Assembly (NCBI RefSeq): GCF_001552215.1 | Contig: NZ_BCQT01000002.1 | Location: forward strand, 186,001 to 250,000 | DNA: 64,000 bases | Source of the DNA: Actinomadura macra NBRC 14102 | GTDB taxonomy: Bacteria; Actinomycetota; Actinomycetes; Streptosporangiales; Streptosporangiaceae | Reading direction: 5' to 3' | Shown here: positions 7,856 to 17,800 of the stretch, piece by piece | Layout of the letters: every line of letters begins with the position of its first letter | How positions within the stretch are numbered: position 1 is the stretch's first letter | Program-made: the position numbers and the translations under genes | The notes under the pieces: model-generated | Databases searched by the model: none | Told to the model about the DNA's origin: nothing | The model's input: the letters and a program-made list of their open reading frames with translations, nothing else

Positions 7856-8254
7856 ATGGCACAACCCCCCTACGACCCGTACGGCGGCTACGGGTCGGAC
7901 CCATACGGCCAGCAGTACCAGCAGCAACCGCCCGTGCAGCACCACTACTACGGCGGCGGCCCGCCGGTCGTGCCCCGCAACAACGGCATGGCCGTGGCCT
8001 CCATGGTGCTCGGCATCATCGGTGTCGTGACCTGCGGCGGGGTCGTCTTCTCCGTGGGCGCCATCATCTTCGGGCACGTCGCGCAGGGGCAGATCAGGCG
8101 CAGCGGGGAAGGCGGCGGCGGCATGGCCACGGCCGGGCTGATCCTGGGCTACATCTTCGCCGTGATCGGCCTGCTCTACTGGATCGTCATCGTGGGGATC
8201 TACGGGGCGGCGATCTGGAGCATCAACAACGACCCCTCAACGTCCACCTACTGA
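7856..8254 (+). CDS. DUF4190 domain membrane protein
   Basis: Protein of 132 residues with a Tyr/Gln/Gly/Pro-rich cytoplasmic N-terminus (about 1-40, DPYGGYGSDPYGQQYQQQPP) and two hydrophobic segments: MAVASMVLGIIGVVTCGGVV with the typical DUF4190 follow-up FGHVAQGQIRRSG, then GLILGYIFAVIGLLYWIVIV. The FGHxAxGQI segment is characteristic of this widespread actinobacterial family, whose function is unknown. ATG at 7856. Single gene. Confidence 0.75.
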   Translation: MAQPPYDPYGGYGSDPYGQQYQQQPPVQHHYYGGGPPVVPRNNGMAVASMVLGIIGVVTCGGVVFSVGAIIFGHVAQGQIRRSGEGGGGMATAGLILGYIFAVIGLLYWIVIVGIYGAAIWSINNDPSTSTY

Positions 8255-8278
8255 CGTCTCCAGCGCGCCCGCTTCTCC

Positions 8279-8308
8279 ACTGCCCGCTAGAACACCCGCT
8301 AGGGCAGG
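8279..8308. terminator. Weak hairpin between convergent genes
   Basis: CTGCCC at 8280-8285 pairs with GGGCAG at 8302-8307, between the convergent ends of the DUF4190 and barstar genes. There is no T run; it may serve both strands. Confidence 0.3.
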
Positions 8309-8354
8309 GCACACCCGCTGAGGCATGCCGGCTGACACCTCGCGCGGCAACCGC

Positions 8355-8816
8355 TCACGCGAGCCGGGGGACGCCCGCCGCCTCCATTCCCACGCTCGGC
8401 AAGAAGACCGTCATGGGGGTGGGGGTGTCCCGCCACACCTCCACCACGTCCGCGAAGACACCCACAGCCGTCCGGAACGACTCCGGGTCGGCCTCGGCCA
8501 GTTCGGACCACGATTCGTACAGCACCACGCGGCCATGGCGTGCGGATGTCCACGACAGGTCTGTCAGGCAGTCCTCTAGAGCGTCCCAGTTGCCCCCGAA
8601 CCACGAGGGAAAGCGGAAGGTCTCGGCGCACAGCCGCAGGAACGCACCCTTGTCGCGGACGCGGTGCCCGTCGATATGGAACCCGCGCCAACCCGCCAAC
8701 TCGGCCCGTTCCGCCCAGTCAGTGACGGCGACCGCGTCCGGAAGCGCCCTGCACTGATAGACGCCCGGCTTCAGCCGATCCGCGAGCAGTTCGTTCAGCG
8801 CCTGGTCCGCGTTCAC
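8355..8816 (-). CDS. Barstar (barnase inhibitor) family protein
   Basis: Small protein of 153 residues with the barstar-like fold. The conserved block is visible at about residues 43-90: WRGFHIDGHRVRDKGAFL, then FPSWFGGNWDALEDCLTDL, where the FGxNWDALxDxL segment is the barnase-binding helix of known barstars. The GTG at 8816 has AGGAGAAGG just upstream. No barnase-type RNase gene is adjacent, so the protein may inhibit an RNase encoded elsewhere or have acquired another role. Divergent from the gene at 9041. Confidence 0.8.
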   Translation of the reverse strand: MNADQALNELLADRLKPGVYQCRALPDAVAVTDWAERAELAGWRGFHIDGHRVRDKGAFLRLCAETFRFPSWFGGNWDALEDCLTDLSWTSARHGRVVLYESWSELAEADPESFRTAVGVFADVVEVWRDTPTPMTVFLPSVGMEAAGVPRLA

Positions 8817-8950
8817 GCCTTCTCCTGCACTCTTGCACGTCCGTGTTCCGGGCTCGTGGGGCGAACCCCGGCAGCGTTCCTTCCCCGGCGGGCGCCCGCG
8901 AACTCCCTGTTCGACCATCACGCCGGTCTTCTGGCGCTTGACGTCTCTCT

Positions 8951-8990
8951 CTATTCTGAATAATCTCTTAACTAGAGAGACTCTTACAAG
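8951..8990 (+). promoter_or_regulatory. AT-rich promoter/operator candidate
   Basis: An unusually AT-rich patch in the 224-base gap between the barstar gene and the gene at 9041. It includes ATTCTGAATAAT and the inverted repeat TCTCT-TAACT-AGAGA (8962-8976). It is probably the promoter and perhaps an operator of the gene at 9041. No regulator is assigned. Confidence 0.35.
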
Positions 8991-9040
8991 GAGCAACTCT
9001 CTGAGCGAGGTAGTTGCCCGATTCCGAGAGGAACACAGAG

Positions 9041-9529
9041 ATGAACACCACGCTGACCACCACCCCCGACCCCGACCCCGACGCCACGCCCACCACCCGC
9101 ATCCAGGCGCACTACAACTCGATCAAGAAGCTCGGCTGCTGGACGGAGGCCCGCCGGTTCGAGGTCCGCGTCCGCCGCGGCTCGGTCGTCCTCGACCTGC
9201 GCTCGCCGCACATCGAGGACGGCGACATCGAGATCGACGTCGCCCTGGACCACTCGATGGTCAAGATCCTGGTGCCCGAGGACGCCGACGTCGACCACTG
9301 GGACCTGCGCTACACGGGTCGCGGGCGCGTCAAGGACTGGACGGGCCACAACGGCGAAGGGCGGCGCGTCCGCATCACCGGTGAACTGCGGCATGCCGAG
9401 ATCCGCGTCCACCGGGGTGGGATCGCGACCCTCTCAGCGATGTTCTCCCGCGAGTACGTCAAGGATGTCCGGCGCGCCCACAAGGACGGAACGTTCCCTA
9501 CTGTGGACGACCCCACACGCGTCGCCTGA
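9041..9529 (+). CDS. Hypothetical beta-rich protein (162 aa)
   Basis: Begins at the ATG at 9041 with a GAGAGGAAC site 8 bases upstream. After a Thr/Pro/Asp-rich leader (residues 1-30) the body (IQAHYNSIKKLGCWTEARRF onward) is rich in alternating hydrophobic strands (VRRGSVVLDLRSP, IEIDVALDHSMVKILVPED), resembling the stacked-strand repeats of cytoplasmic DUF1707/DUF2154-type proteins, although I cannot assign a family. No signal peptide or membrane helix. Its promoter region is AT-rich, unlike its neighbours. Function unknown. Confidence 0.65.
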   Translation: MNTTLTTTPDPDPDATPTTRIQAHYNSIKKLGCWTEARRFEVRVRRGSVVLDLRSPHIEDGDIEIDVALDHSMVKILVPEDADVDHWDLRYTGRGRVKDWTGHNGEGRRVRITGELRHAEIRVHRGGIATLSAMFSREYVKDVRRAHKDGTFPTVDDPTRVA

Positions 9530-9539
9530 CCCAATACCT

Positions 9540-9575
9540 GAAGAGCGTGCACCGCAGCAGCAGTGCACGCTCTTC
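9540..9575. terminator. Strong bidirectional hairpin terminator
   Basis: A perfect 13-bp stem (9540-9552 with 9563-9575, ten-base loop) lies between the convergent ends of the gene at 9041 and the lipoprotein gene at 9608. It probably terminates both. Confidence 0.75.
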
Positions 9576-9607
9576 GCGTCCGAACGAACTCGCCGGGTTG
9601 CTGGTCG

Positions 9608-10099
9608 CTACTGGGTCTCCCGGATGAGGGTGGCGGCCTGACCGGAGAAGCGAACGGTGACGTTGTGCGGCGCGGCCTTCGCCCAGTTGTCGAACCCGAC
9701 TATGGAGCACTTGCTGACGTCGGGCGGGGTGCTGCCATCCGGGCACTTGCCCCCGGCGACATACAGGACAGTGTCGTTGGCGGTGAAGAAGACGACGTTG
9801 CCCACGGTGAACTTGCCCGGTGCCAGATACCGCAGCCGCCCCGTCGCCGACTTGATCTGCTGGCCGCCCTGAGGCGCGGACGCGGGCCTCTGGGCCGTCG
9901 GAGCGCCCGAACCCCCCGGGGCTCCGGGGGCGGAGCTGGCGCCCGGCGTGGCGTTGCCCTGCGCGGGCGCGGAGCTGACGGGCGACAAGGGCTGCGGGGG
10001 CGACGACGACGCCGCGGAGTTGCCGTCGCCGTCGCCGCCGCAGGCCGTCAGGCCGAGCGCCAACGCCGCCGCCACCCCGGTGATCACGATCTTCCGCAT
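9608..10099 (-). CDS. Putative lipoprotein (163 aa)
   Basis: Exported lipoprotein. The signal peptide MRKIVITGVAAALALGLTAC carries a lipobox with the acylated Cys at residue 20. A disordered Ser/Pro/Ala/Gly linker follows (about 25-80), then a small beta-rich domain with two Cys residues (GGKCPDGSTP and SKCSIVG) that could form a disulfide. The ATG at 10099 has a GGGGA site upstream. No family is recognised and no partner gene is adjacent. It would sit on the outer face of the membrane. Confidence 0.7.
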   Translation of the reverse strand: MRKIVITGVAAALALGLTACGGDGDGNSAASSSPPQPLSPVSSAPAQGNATPGASSAPGAPGGSGAPTAQRPASAPQGGQQIKSATGRLRYLAPGKFTVGNVVFFTANDTVLYVAGGKCPDGSTPPDVSKCSIVGFDNWAKAAPHNVTVRFSGQAATLIRETQ

Positions 10100-10496
10100 G
10101 GGTCCCCGCTCCCGTACTCGGTGCGCGATCTTCTTGATCACGCTGTACCGGGTGAGATGCGGGCGCGGCCCGGCGGAGTTGACGCGCCCGGAGGTGATCA
10201 ATCCGACCCGGGGCCCCTCGAACTCGCGAGCCGGTGCGGGCGTCCCGACGTCCTGGCGGCAGAGGAAGGTGTCGCGCGGTTCCCGCATCCGTCTCGGCCT
10301 CGGGTATGCCACCAGCGCCTTCTCGCGTGCGGTGACGCTCCGACACTTTCGCCGGGACCGGCGAGGCGGTTCCCGAACTCACAAACCTGCGGGGCCACAA
10401 CTCCCGCGAACATGAATCAACCTCACAAAGGAGGGCCGAAACCCATTGCGCGGCGGGGCCACTTCGGGCCCTTCTAGCCGCGCATGACAGAGACAG

Positions 10497-11915
10497 TCAG
10501 AGTGCGGGCACTGCGGCGTGACGGGGATTGCGCCAGCGACGCAGCGAGAACACGTCGGGCGCACCGTCCAGCACACCACCGGCAGGGTCGTCCACATCAT
10601 CCGTCCTGACAATGTCACCAGACGGACGCAGGATGTCCCACACCACCAGCAGCGCCAACAGCAGGACGGTGGAGAAGCGCGCCAGCAACGCTACGCCGTA
10701 GACGTCCTGGCTGATCCCGCCGTCCGGCGCGTCCAGGCTCAGCACAGCGGAGACAGTGTCCCCCAGGCCGGCCCCCTGCGTCTGGCTGGACACCGACAGC
10801 AGGTACCACCAGATACCGAAGAAGTACACGACCTCGCCGAGCTGCCAGACCAGGAACGCCGGCAGCTTAGGACGGGCCAATACCGCCAAAGGCAGCAGCC
10901 ACAGGACGTACTGCGGTGACCAGACCTTGTTGGGGAGCATGAACGCGACCAACACCAGGAACATCAGTTGCGGGACTCGTGGACGTCGCGGTGCGGTCAG
11001 CGTCAGAACAGCGATTCCGACCGCCAGGACTAGGAACGTCCCCGTGCCAAGCATGTTCAGACGGTCCGTGTCGTCAAGCCCGGTCATCCCGTGGTGCTGG
11101 AGGAAGAAGAAGATCGACCCCCAGTCGATGCCGCGTTTCTGGCTGAAGGTGTAGAACTCCTTCCAGCCGTCCCACGCGAAGAGCATGACGGGCAGATTGA
11201 CCAGCAGCCATGCACCCGCCGTGCCGGCGAGCATCCGCCCCAAAGCGCGCCACTGTCCCGCGCGGACGCACAGCAGGACGAGCGGGCCCAGGAACAGCAG
11301 CGGGTAGAACTTCGCCGCTATCGCGAACCCTAGAAGCGCGCCCGCCAACGCCGGGCGGCGTGCCGACCAGGCCGCCAGCGCCAGCGCGGACAGCGCCACC
11401 GCCAGCAGGTCCCAGTTGATGTACGCGGTGAGCAGCAGCGCCGGGGAGAGCGCGACCATCAGACCGACCCGGAGGGATCGCCGACCAGCCACGTACGCCG
11501 TCGCCAACACGGCCACGACCGCGAGCAGGCCGAGCATGAGGACGGTGACGTTGTAAAAGGCCATCCCACGCCCGTCCAAACCGAACGGACGGACGATCCA
11601 GGCGACGAGTTGCATGAACCCACCGCTCAGCACCGGGTACTCCACATGGTGGATGCTGGAGCCCTCGGCGTTGAACGTGTCGAAGTACGGTACTTTCCCA
11701 TCGTTCAACCCGCGCACGTAGTAGAGCGGGTAGACGTCGGTGTAGCACGCTCGTGTCGTCGTCTGGATGAAGTCGAATCTCGTCGTTGCGCAGGGTTGCT
11801 TCTGTAGCCAGCCCAGAAGGCACACCAGGGCCGTGACGCCCGCAAGGACCGGCGCCAGCCCGGCCAGTCGCCCGCGTCCGTCCGCCGCCTCACTGCTCGT
11901 GCCGGCGGTGGACAT
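10497..11915 (-). CDS. GT87-like polyprenyl-phosphate-dependent membrane glycosyltransferase
   Basis: Multi-pass GT-C glycosyltransferase of the DUF2029/GT87 type, about 472 residues with roughly ten hydrophobic segments. These enzymes transfer mannose or related sugars from polyprenyl-phosphate donors outside the membrane. The first outer loop (CYTDVYPLYYVRGLNDGKVP, YFDTF, HHVEYPVL) is where the acidic catalytic residues of the family lie. I chose the ATG at 11915 (GAAAGG upstream); ATG 11942 and TTG 11951 are longer alternatives. A homologous gene sits next to ponA1 in Mycobacterium tuberculosis, so the link to cell-wall synthesis is conserved. Confidence 0.85.
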   Translation of the reverse strand: MSTAGTSSEAADGRGRLAGLAPVLAGVTALVCLLGWLQKQPCATTRFDFIQTTTRACYTDVYPLYYVRGLNDGKVPYFDTFNAEGSSIHHVEYPVLSGGFMQLVAWIVRPFGLDGRGMAFYNVTVLMLGLLAVVAVLATAYVAGRRSLRVGLMVALSPALLLTAYINWDLLAVALSALALAAWSARRPALAGALLGFAIAAKFYPLLFLGPLVLLCVRAGQWRALGRMLAGTAGAWLLVNLPVMLFAWDGWKEFYTFSQKRGIDWGSIFFFLQHHGMTGLDDTDRLNMLGTGTFLVLAVGIAVLTLTAPRRPRVPQLMFLVLVAFMLPNKVWSPQYVLWLLPLAVLARPKLPAFLVWQLGEVVYFFGIWWYLLSVSSQTQGAGLGDTVSAVLSLDAPDGGISQDVYGVALLARFSTVLLLALLVVWDILRPSGDIVRTDDVDDPAGGVLDGAPDVFSLRRWRNPRHAAVPAL

Positions 11916-12029
11916 ACCGAGCCTTTCCGAAGACGACGACATGGACAGCAAGACTAAAGGTCACTCACAACCGCCCGCGCGTGCTCGGGAAACGAGATCC
12001 ACAGGGGACAAGGACGCCGTAGAACGGGC

Positions 12030-12061
12030 ATGGCCCAGAACCCGCGCGGGTTCTGGGCCAT
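12030..12061 (-). terminator. 32-base perfect palindrome after the first PBP gene
   Basis: ATGGCCCAGAACCCGC at 12030-12045 is followed without a gap by its exact reverse complement at 12046-12061. It lies 21 bases after the PBP stop and would form a strong hairpin; it is the likely terminator, though no T run follows. Confidence 0.65.
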
Positions 12062-12081
12062 ACCAACGGACACCGGGGAAC

Positions 12082-14730
12082 TCAGGGTTTGTCCGGGCCC
12101 GGTTCCTGATCCCTGCACCTGGGGTGATTCATGTGGCCCTGCTGGCACCACCAGCTGATGTCGTCGCCTTCGGGGGGAAGGTTGGGGTTGCAGCCGAGCG
12201 GAAGACCCGCCTGGTTACAGGGCTGTCCGCCCGGCCCGGGAGAAGTCGGCGTCTCGGACGGGCCCGGCGACTGCGAGGAGCACGGCCTGCCGCCGTTGTT
12301 CGGCCGTCCCGGGGTGTTCGGCTGGCACGTCGGTGACGTCGTCACGGTCGGCGTGTTCGAGGGCGTCGGCGTCGGCGTCGGCGCGGCCCACGGCGCGATG
12401 CCGCCGACGTTGCCAGGCGGGCCGAACTGCGTGATCTCCTTGCCCTCCAGCGCCTTCATCATGAAGCGCTGGAACAGGTCGGCGGGAACCGTACCACCGT
12501 AGACCTGGTTGTAGCCGCCGACACCGATCAGCGACTTGCGGTTACGGTTCTTGTCCTCGCGCCACATCGCCACCGACGTCGCGAGCTCCGGCGTGTAGCC
12601 GACGAACCAGGCCGACTTGTTCTGGTCGGTGGTGCCCGTCTTGCCGGCGACCGGACGGACGCCCAGGCTGGCGCCCTTACCGGTACCGGACGTGACCACC
12701 GCGCGCATCGCCGCCGTCGCGTCCCGGGCAACGCCCTGGGAGAAGACCCGCTCCTCCTTGTCCCACGGCAGTTTGATCCGCTTGCCGTCCTTGTCGATGA
12801 TCTTGGAGATGACGTGCGGCGCGCGGTGCACGCCCTCCGCGGCGAACGTCGAGTAGACCGAGGCCATCGTGACCGAACTGGCGTCGATGACACCGAGCGG
12901 AAGGCTGGCGTAACCGCTCTTCAGGTTCGGGGTGTTCTTGGGGATGCCCATCTTGACGGCCATCTCGGCCACCTTGTCGAGCCCGACCTTCTGCCCCAGC
13001 TCGACGTACGCCGTGTTGATCGACATCGCCGTCATCTGCTTGAGGTTGTACACACCGTTCTCGGAACGGCTGTCGTTGGTGAAGGTCGCCCCGCCGATCG
13101 TCCGGCGGTAGCTGCCGTCCATGGTGGTCTGGAGGCTGACGCCCTGGTCGAGCGCCGTCGCCAGCACGATCGGCTTGAACGACGAACCCGGCTGCACGAT
13201 GCCCTGGAAGGAGTCGTCGAACTGCTGCTTCGCGTAACTGCGGCCACCGTAGGAGGCCACCACTCCACCGGTCTTCGGGTCGATCGCCGTGAGCCCGAAG
13301 TGGATGTCCGTACCGAGGCTGGATTCCCTCTTGATCTGGTTCACCGCCGCGGCGGTGTAGTCCTGGAGCTGCTTGTCGAAGGTGGTGGTGATCTTCAGTC
13401 CGCCGGTCTCGACGTCCTGCGCGCTGATGCCGAGGACCTTCAGCTCGCGCATGACCCGGTCCTGCAGGTAGCCGTCCTGGGGGCCGCCCTTGACGTCACT
13501 CCACTGCTTCTGCGTCTGCGGGAACTTCGCCGACGCACGCTTCCCCGGGTCGATCCACTTCTCCTTCTCCATCCCGTCCAGGACGTAGTTCCAGCGCTCG
13601 ATCAGCGCCTTCTTGGCCGGGTTGGTGTCCGGGCCGTAGGACGCGAAGTAGGTCGGACGCTGGATCATCGCGGCCAGCATCGCGGCCTGCGACTCGTCGA
13701 TCTTGTCGACGGTCGTGTGGAAGTAGGCGCGGGAGGCCGCCTGGATGCCGTACGCACTACGCCCGAAATAGACGGTGTTGAGGTAGAGCTTCAGGATCTC
13801 CTTCTTGTCGATCTCCTGCCCCGCCCGGATGGAGATCAGGATCTCCTTGAGCTTGCGGCTGATGGTGCGGTCCTGGCTCAGCCCCTGGTAGTAGTTGCGG
13901 GCGAGCTGCTGGGTGATCGTCGAACCGCCCTGGACGTCACCGCCGGTCGCCGTCTTGAACAGCGCGCGGGCGACTCCCGTCGGCGAGATGCCCGGCTCAT
14001 TCCAGAAGTTACGGTCCTCGGCGGCGAGCACCGCGTTCCGCACATGCTCCGGGATCTTCTCCAGCGGGAGGCTCTCGCGGTGCGTCCCGATCCGGGCGAG
14101 CGCCGACCCGTCCCGATAAGTGATCACCGACTCCTGCTTGATCGCGTCCTGCTGCGCCTCGTCCGGGACCGGGGTGTTCTCGTAGGCGACGAAGACCAGC
14201 GTGGCCATGCCGAGCACCAGCACCGTGAAGACGCCGAGCACGACCTTCCAGGACGGGACGTACCGCCGCCAGCCGACCTTCCGCGGCTTGTCGGACCGCT
14301 TGCCGCGCCGTCCCCGACCACCGTCACCGGGACCGCCGGGACCGCCCGGACCACCGGGGCCACCGCGCCCACGCGGGCCTCCGGGACCACCCGGACCGCC
14401 AGGACCACCCGGACCGCCGGGACCGCCGGGTCCACCCGGGCCGCTGCGCACCGCCGTCGGCGCTCCGCGGCGTCGCGCGCCCGGCGCACCAGGCCCGCCG
14501 GGGCCACCAGGGGCGGGGGCGCCGGGCCCACCAGGGGCGCCGGACCGCGAGGGACCCGCGCCCCGTCCGCCCGGTCTCGCCCCCGGACGCGCCACCCGGC
14601 CGGGTGTCGGCGAGCCTGCCGGCGCGCCACGCGGCACACCGCCGGGCATGCCCGACGAGGCGGGTCGGGGCGAGCCCCTTCTGCCAGGGCTCTCTCCGTA
14701 TTCCGGTCCGTAACGGCTTGGGTTGCTCAC
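12082..14730 (-). CDS. ponA: Class A penicillin-binding protein (transglycosylase/transpeptidase), copy 1
   Basis: Bifunctional peptidoglycan synthase of 882 residues. The cytoplasmic tail (1-160) is extremely Gly/Pro/Arg-rich with GGP triplets; one TM helix lies at about 163-183. The GT51 domain shows [20 protein letters not shown] and [20 protein letters not shown]. The transpeptidase shows SSFK ([13 protein letters not shown]), SIN and KTG (GKTGTT). The C-terminus is Pro/Thr-rich and outside the cell. The GTG at 14730 follows GATGAGGTCGT. The same 5' flank and first residues (MSNPS) occur in the next PBP, which points to tandem duplication. Mycobacterium has a single PBP (ponA1) at the equivalent position. 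Confidence 0.95.
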   Translation of the reverse strand: MSNPSRYGPEYGESPGRRGSPRPASSGMPGGVPRGAPAGSPTPGRVARPGARPGGRGAGPSRSGAPGGPGAPAPGGPGGPGAPGARRRGAPTAVRSGPGGPGGPGGPGGPGGPGGPGGPRGRGGPGGPGGPGGPGDGGRGRRGKRSDKPRKVGWRRYVPSWKVVLGVFTVLVLGMATLVFVAYENTPVPDEAQQDAIKQESVITYRDGSALARIGTHRESLPLEKIPEHVRNAVLAAEDRNFWNEPGISPTGVARALFKTATGGDVQGGSTITQQLARNYYQGLSQDRTISRKLKEILISIRAGQEIDKKEILKLYLNTVYFGRSAYGIQAASRAYFHTTVDKIDESQAAMLAAMIQRPTYFASYGPDTNPAKKALIERWNYVLDGMEKEKWIDPGKRASAKFPQTQKQWSDVKGGPQDGYLQDRVMRELKVLGISAQDVETGGLKITTTFDKQLQDYTAAAVNQIKRESSLGTDIHFGLTAIDPKTGGVVASYGGRSYAKQQFDDSFQGIVQPGSSFKPIVLATALDQGVSLQTTMDGSYRRTIGGATFTNDSRSENGVYNLKQMTAMSINTAYVELGQKVGLDKVAEMAVKMGIPKNTPNLKSGYASLPLGVIDASSVTMASVYSTFAAEGVHRAPHVISKIIDKDGKRIKLPWDKEERVFSQGVARDATAAMRAVVTSGTGKGASLGVRPVAGKTGTTDQNKSAWFVGYTPELATSVAMWREDKNRNRKSLIGVGGYNQVYGGTVPADLFQRFMMKALEGKEITQFGPPGNVGGIAPWAAPTPTPTPSNTPTVTTSPTCQPNTPGRPNNGGRPCSSQSPGPSETPTSPGPGGQPCNQAGLPLGCNPNLPPEGDDISWWCQQGHMNHPRCRDQEPGPDKP
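14336..14443 (+). repeat. Collagen-like GGP-coding simple repeat in PBP copy 1
   Basis: Imperfect tandem 9-base units, read on the plus strand as variants of CCGGGACCG, encode Gly-Gly-Pro triplets at residues 97-130 of the PBP. Sequence of this kind is prone to slippage and to assembly error. Confidence 0.6.
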
Positions 14731-14853
14731 ACGACCTCATCAACTGGGGTACGGCTGTGCGTCGTCCGAGAGTACTGCGCACCTGGGGGCAGGGGGGCCG
14801 GAGGAGCAAGGTCCCGCTTCATCTCACACCGCCTTCCCCGGCGGCCGTCCCGC

Positions 14854-17800
14854 TCATTCGGGCGGCCTTGTGAGCGGCAGCAGCGGCGCGCTGCCCTCCG
14901 CCTGTGGCTGGCGTCCGCCGCCACCACCGAAACGGCAGGACGGGTCGCCGCGATGGATGCTGCACCACCATCGTGGTGGCGGGTTGCTCGGCGGCTTGTT
15001 CGGATCGCAGTTCCCGTCGGGGAACGGCGACTGGCACGGCGGCCTGTCACCGTCGCCGGGACCGCCGCCGTCATCGTCCTGGCACCGTGGGTCGTACTGA
15101 CCGATCGGGCCATTGCACCACGGAGGCTTGCCGTCGTCCTCTCTCTTGGGCGGCGGCTTGGCCCACCTCTGCACGATGCCGTCCCAGACCGGCGGTGGGA
15201 ATGCCTCAGGGTTCATCCCCTGCGTCGCATTCGTCATGTAGGTCCGCCAGATGCGCGCCGGGATCGTCCCACCCTGGACCTCACCGATCTGCGGCAGGAT
15301 GAGCGACTTCTTCTTCCCATCCGGCCCGACCGCGTCGTTGTAGAGCGTGACGGCCGTCGACATCTGCGGCACGTATCCGACGAACCACGTCGCGACGTTG
15401 CGGTCGGTGGTCCCGGTCTTGCCGGCCGCGGCCCGGCCGTCGGGCAGCGCCGCCGCCGTCGCCGTTCCGCCCCTGATGACCTGCTGCATCGCGTACGTCG
15501 CGTCCGCCGCGACCTTCCTGTCGAAGACGCGGTGGGACTCGTACTTCGGCTTCAGGCGCACCGTCTTGTTGTCGGTCATCTTGACCGTACGGATCACGTG
15601 CGGCTGGTGATAGATCCCACCGTTGGCGAACGCGGCGTATCCGGCCGCCTGCTCGATCGGACGGATGTTGTTGACGCCGAGGGCCAGGTTGATGCAGCAG
15701 GAGTGCGGCTTGAGCAGGTCGGACGCGATGCCCGCGTCCGTCTCGGTCTTGATCACCTCTTGGATCCCGACCTTGCCCATGAGCTGGAGGAACGCGGTGT
15801 TCACCGAGTCCTGCGTCGCCTTCACCAGGTCGATCGCCGGTCCCTCGTTGTGGCTGTTCGGGACGACCGTGGCGTTCGGCGTGCCCTCCGGCACGACGTT
15901 CCCGTTCGGATCGATCGGAGTCATCGATCTACCCTCGACCATGCTCTTCAGGCTGTAGCCCTGCTTGAGCGCCGTCGCCAGCACGTACGGCTTCATCGCC
16001 GATCCCGCCTGCGCCGACCCCGACCACACGTTGTCGAACGCCTGCGACAGATAGCTCGGCCCACCATAGAACGCGATGACCTCGCCGTTGGCCGAGTTCA
16101 CCGACACCAGCCCCACACGGATCTTCTTCCGCGCGAGCTTCTTGGGGTTCACCTGCGGGACGGTCCGCTCCGCTGCTCGCTGGGCCTGCGCCATCTTCTT
16201 CCGGTCGAACGTCGTGTAGACGCGCAGACCCTTGGTCGTCAACTCCTTGTTGTCGATCTTCAGGCGGCGCAGTTCCTCCTTGGCCCGCATCAGCATGTAG
16301 CCGCGCTGGCCGCTGTAGAGCTGGTTGCCCGTACCCGCTTCATTGATCTTGGGCAGCTTCGCCATGTACCGGTTGGCGTCGGCTTCGCTGAGCTTCTTCA
16401 TCGAGACCAGGCCCTTGAGCGTGTACTGGTACCGCTCGTTGACCCACGCCCGGTTCGCCTTCTCGCCCGGGTCCCGGTTCGGGTTCTGGATGATTCCGCC
16501 GAGGACGGCCGCCTCGTTCGCCTTCAGCTCCCACACGTCCTTCCCGAAGTACTCCCGGGACGCCGCCTGGATGCCGTAGGTGTCACGGCCGAAGTAGATG
16601 GTGTTCAGGTAGAGCTTGAGGATCTCGTCCTTGGAGTGCTTGTCCTCCAGCTTCAACGAGATGAACAGCTCCTGGAACTTCCTGCTCATCGTCCGGTTGT
16701 TCGGATCGGAGTAGTAGTTCTTCGCAAGCTGCTGCGTGATCGTGGACCCACCGCCCGACCCGCCGGTCAGGTTCGCCCATACGGCCCGCGTCGTCCCCTT
16801 CACCGAGAATCCCGGGTCGGTACGGAAGCTCCGGTTCTCCGCCGCGAGCACCGCGTCCTGGACGATCGGCGGCACCTGCTTCAGCTCGACGCTCTGCCGC
16901 TTCTTCCCGATCCGTCCGATCTCGGTGTGGTCGGTGAAATAGAAGATCGACGCCTGGTCCTCGACGCCGGCCACGGTGGGCTCGGCCGGGGTCGGCGTGT
17001 TCGCGTACGCGACCCAGATCAGGGTGATGAAACTGATGAAGCCCAGCGCGCAGACACCGGCCACGAACTTCCACGAGGGGACGAACCGCCGCCATCCCGT
17101 GCTCCGCGACCGCAGATGATCGACAAAGCTTCGCTTCCCCGCCGGAGGCTTTCCAGGCCCTCCCGGTCCGCCGGGACCGCTCGGCCCACCTGGTCCGCCT
17201 GGTCCGCCTGGTCCGCCTGGTCCGCCTGGTCCGCCTGGTCCGCCAGGGCCACCGGGAAATGTCGGCCCACCGTGCTTGGCAGGCCCACGCAGCCCCCTGC
17301 CTCCGGCCTTCTTGACCACGCCCGGTACACCGAGATTGGCAAGTCGCCCCTTCACCGCACCAAGACCACCGGCAAGCCCGGCTCCGCCCGCCCTTGCGGC
17401 TCGATGGCCAGGGCCAGGTCCAGGAGGCATCCCAGGCATCCCGAGTCCGGGGCCAGGTGCTCCGCCACCCATCCCAACCGGACCAAACCCACCAAACCCA
17501 CCAGGAGCACCAGGAGCACCAGGAGCACCAGGAGCACCAGGAGCACCAGGAGCATGGAAACCGCCGGGCCCCGCGGCCATCCCCGGTCCGCCCGTCGGAT
17601 GTCCAGGCCCGCTGATCGGGATGCTCCCCGACCCCTCAGGAGACCTCAGAGGAGACGGTCCGGCAGCCATCCCGGGCCTGCCAGGGCCGAACGGCACACC
17701 AGGCCCAACCCCGCTGGGCCCGCCCATGGGGGTTCCACCGCCAACGGCACCGGGGCCACCCACCACACCCGGACCACTGGACGCGGGCCCACTGGGCACA

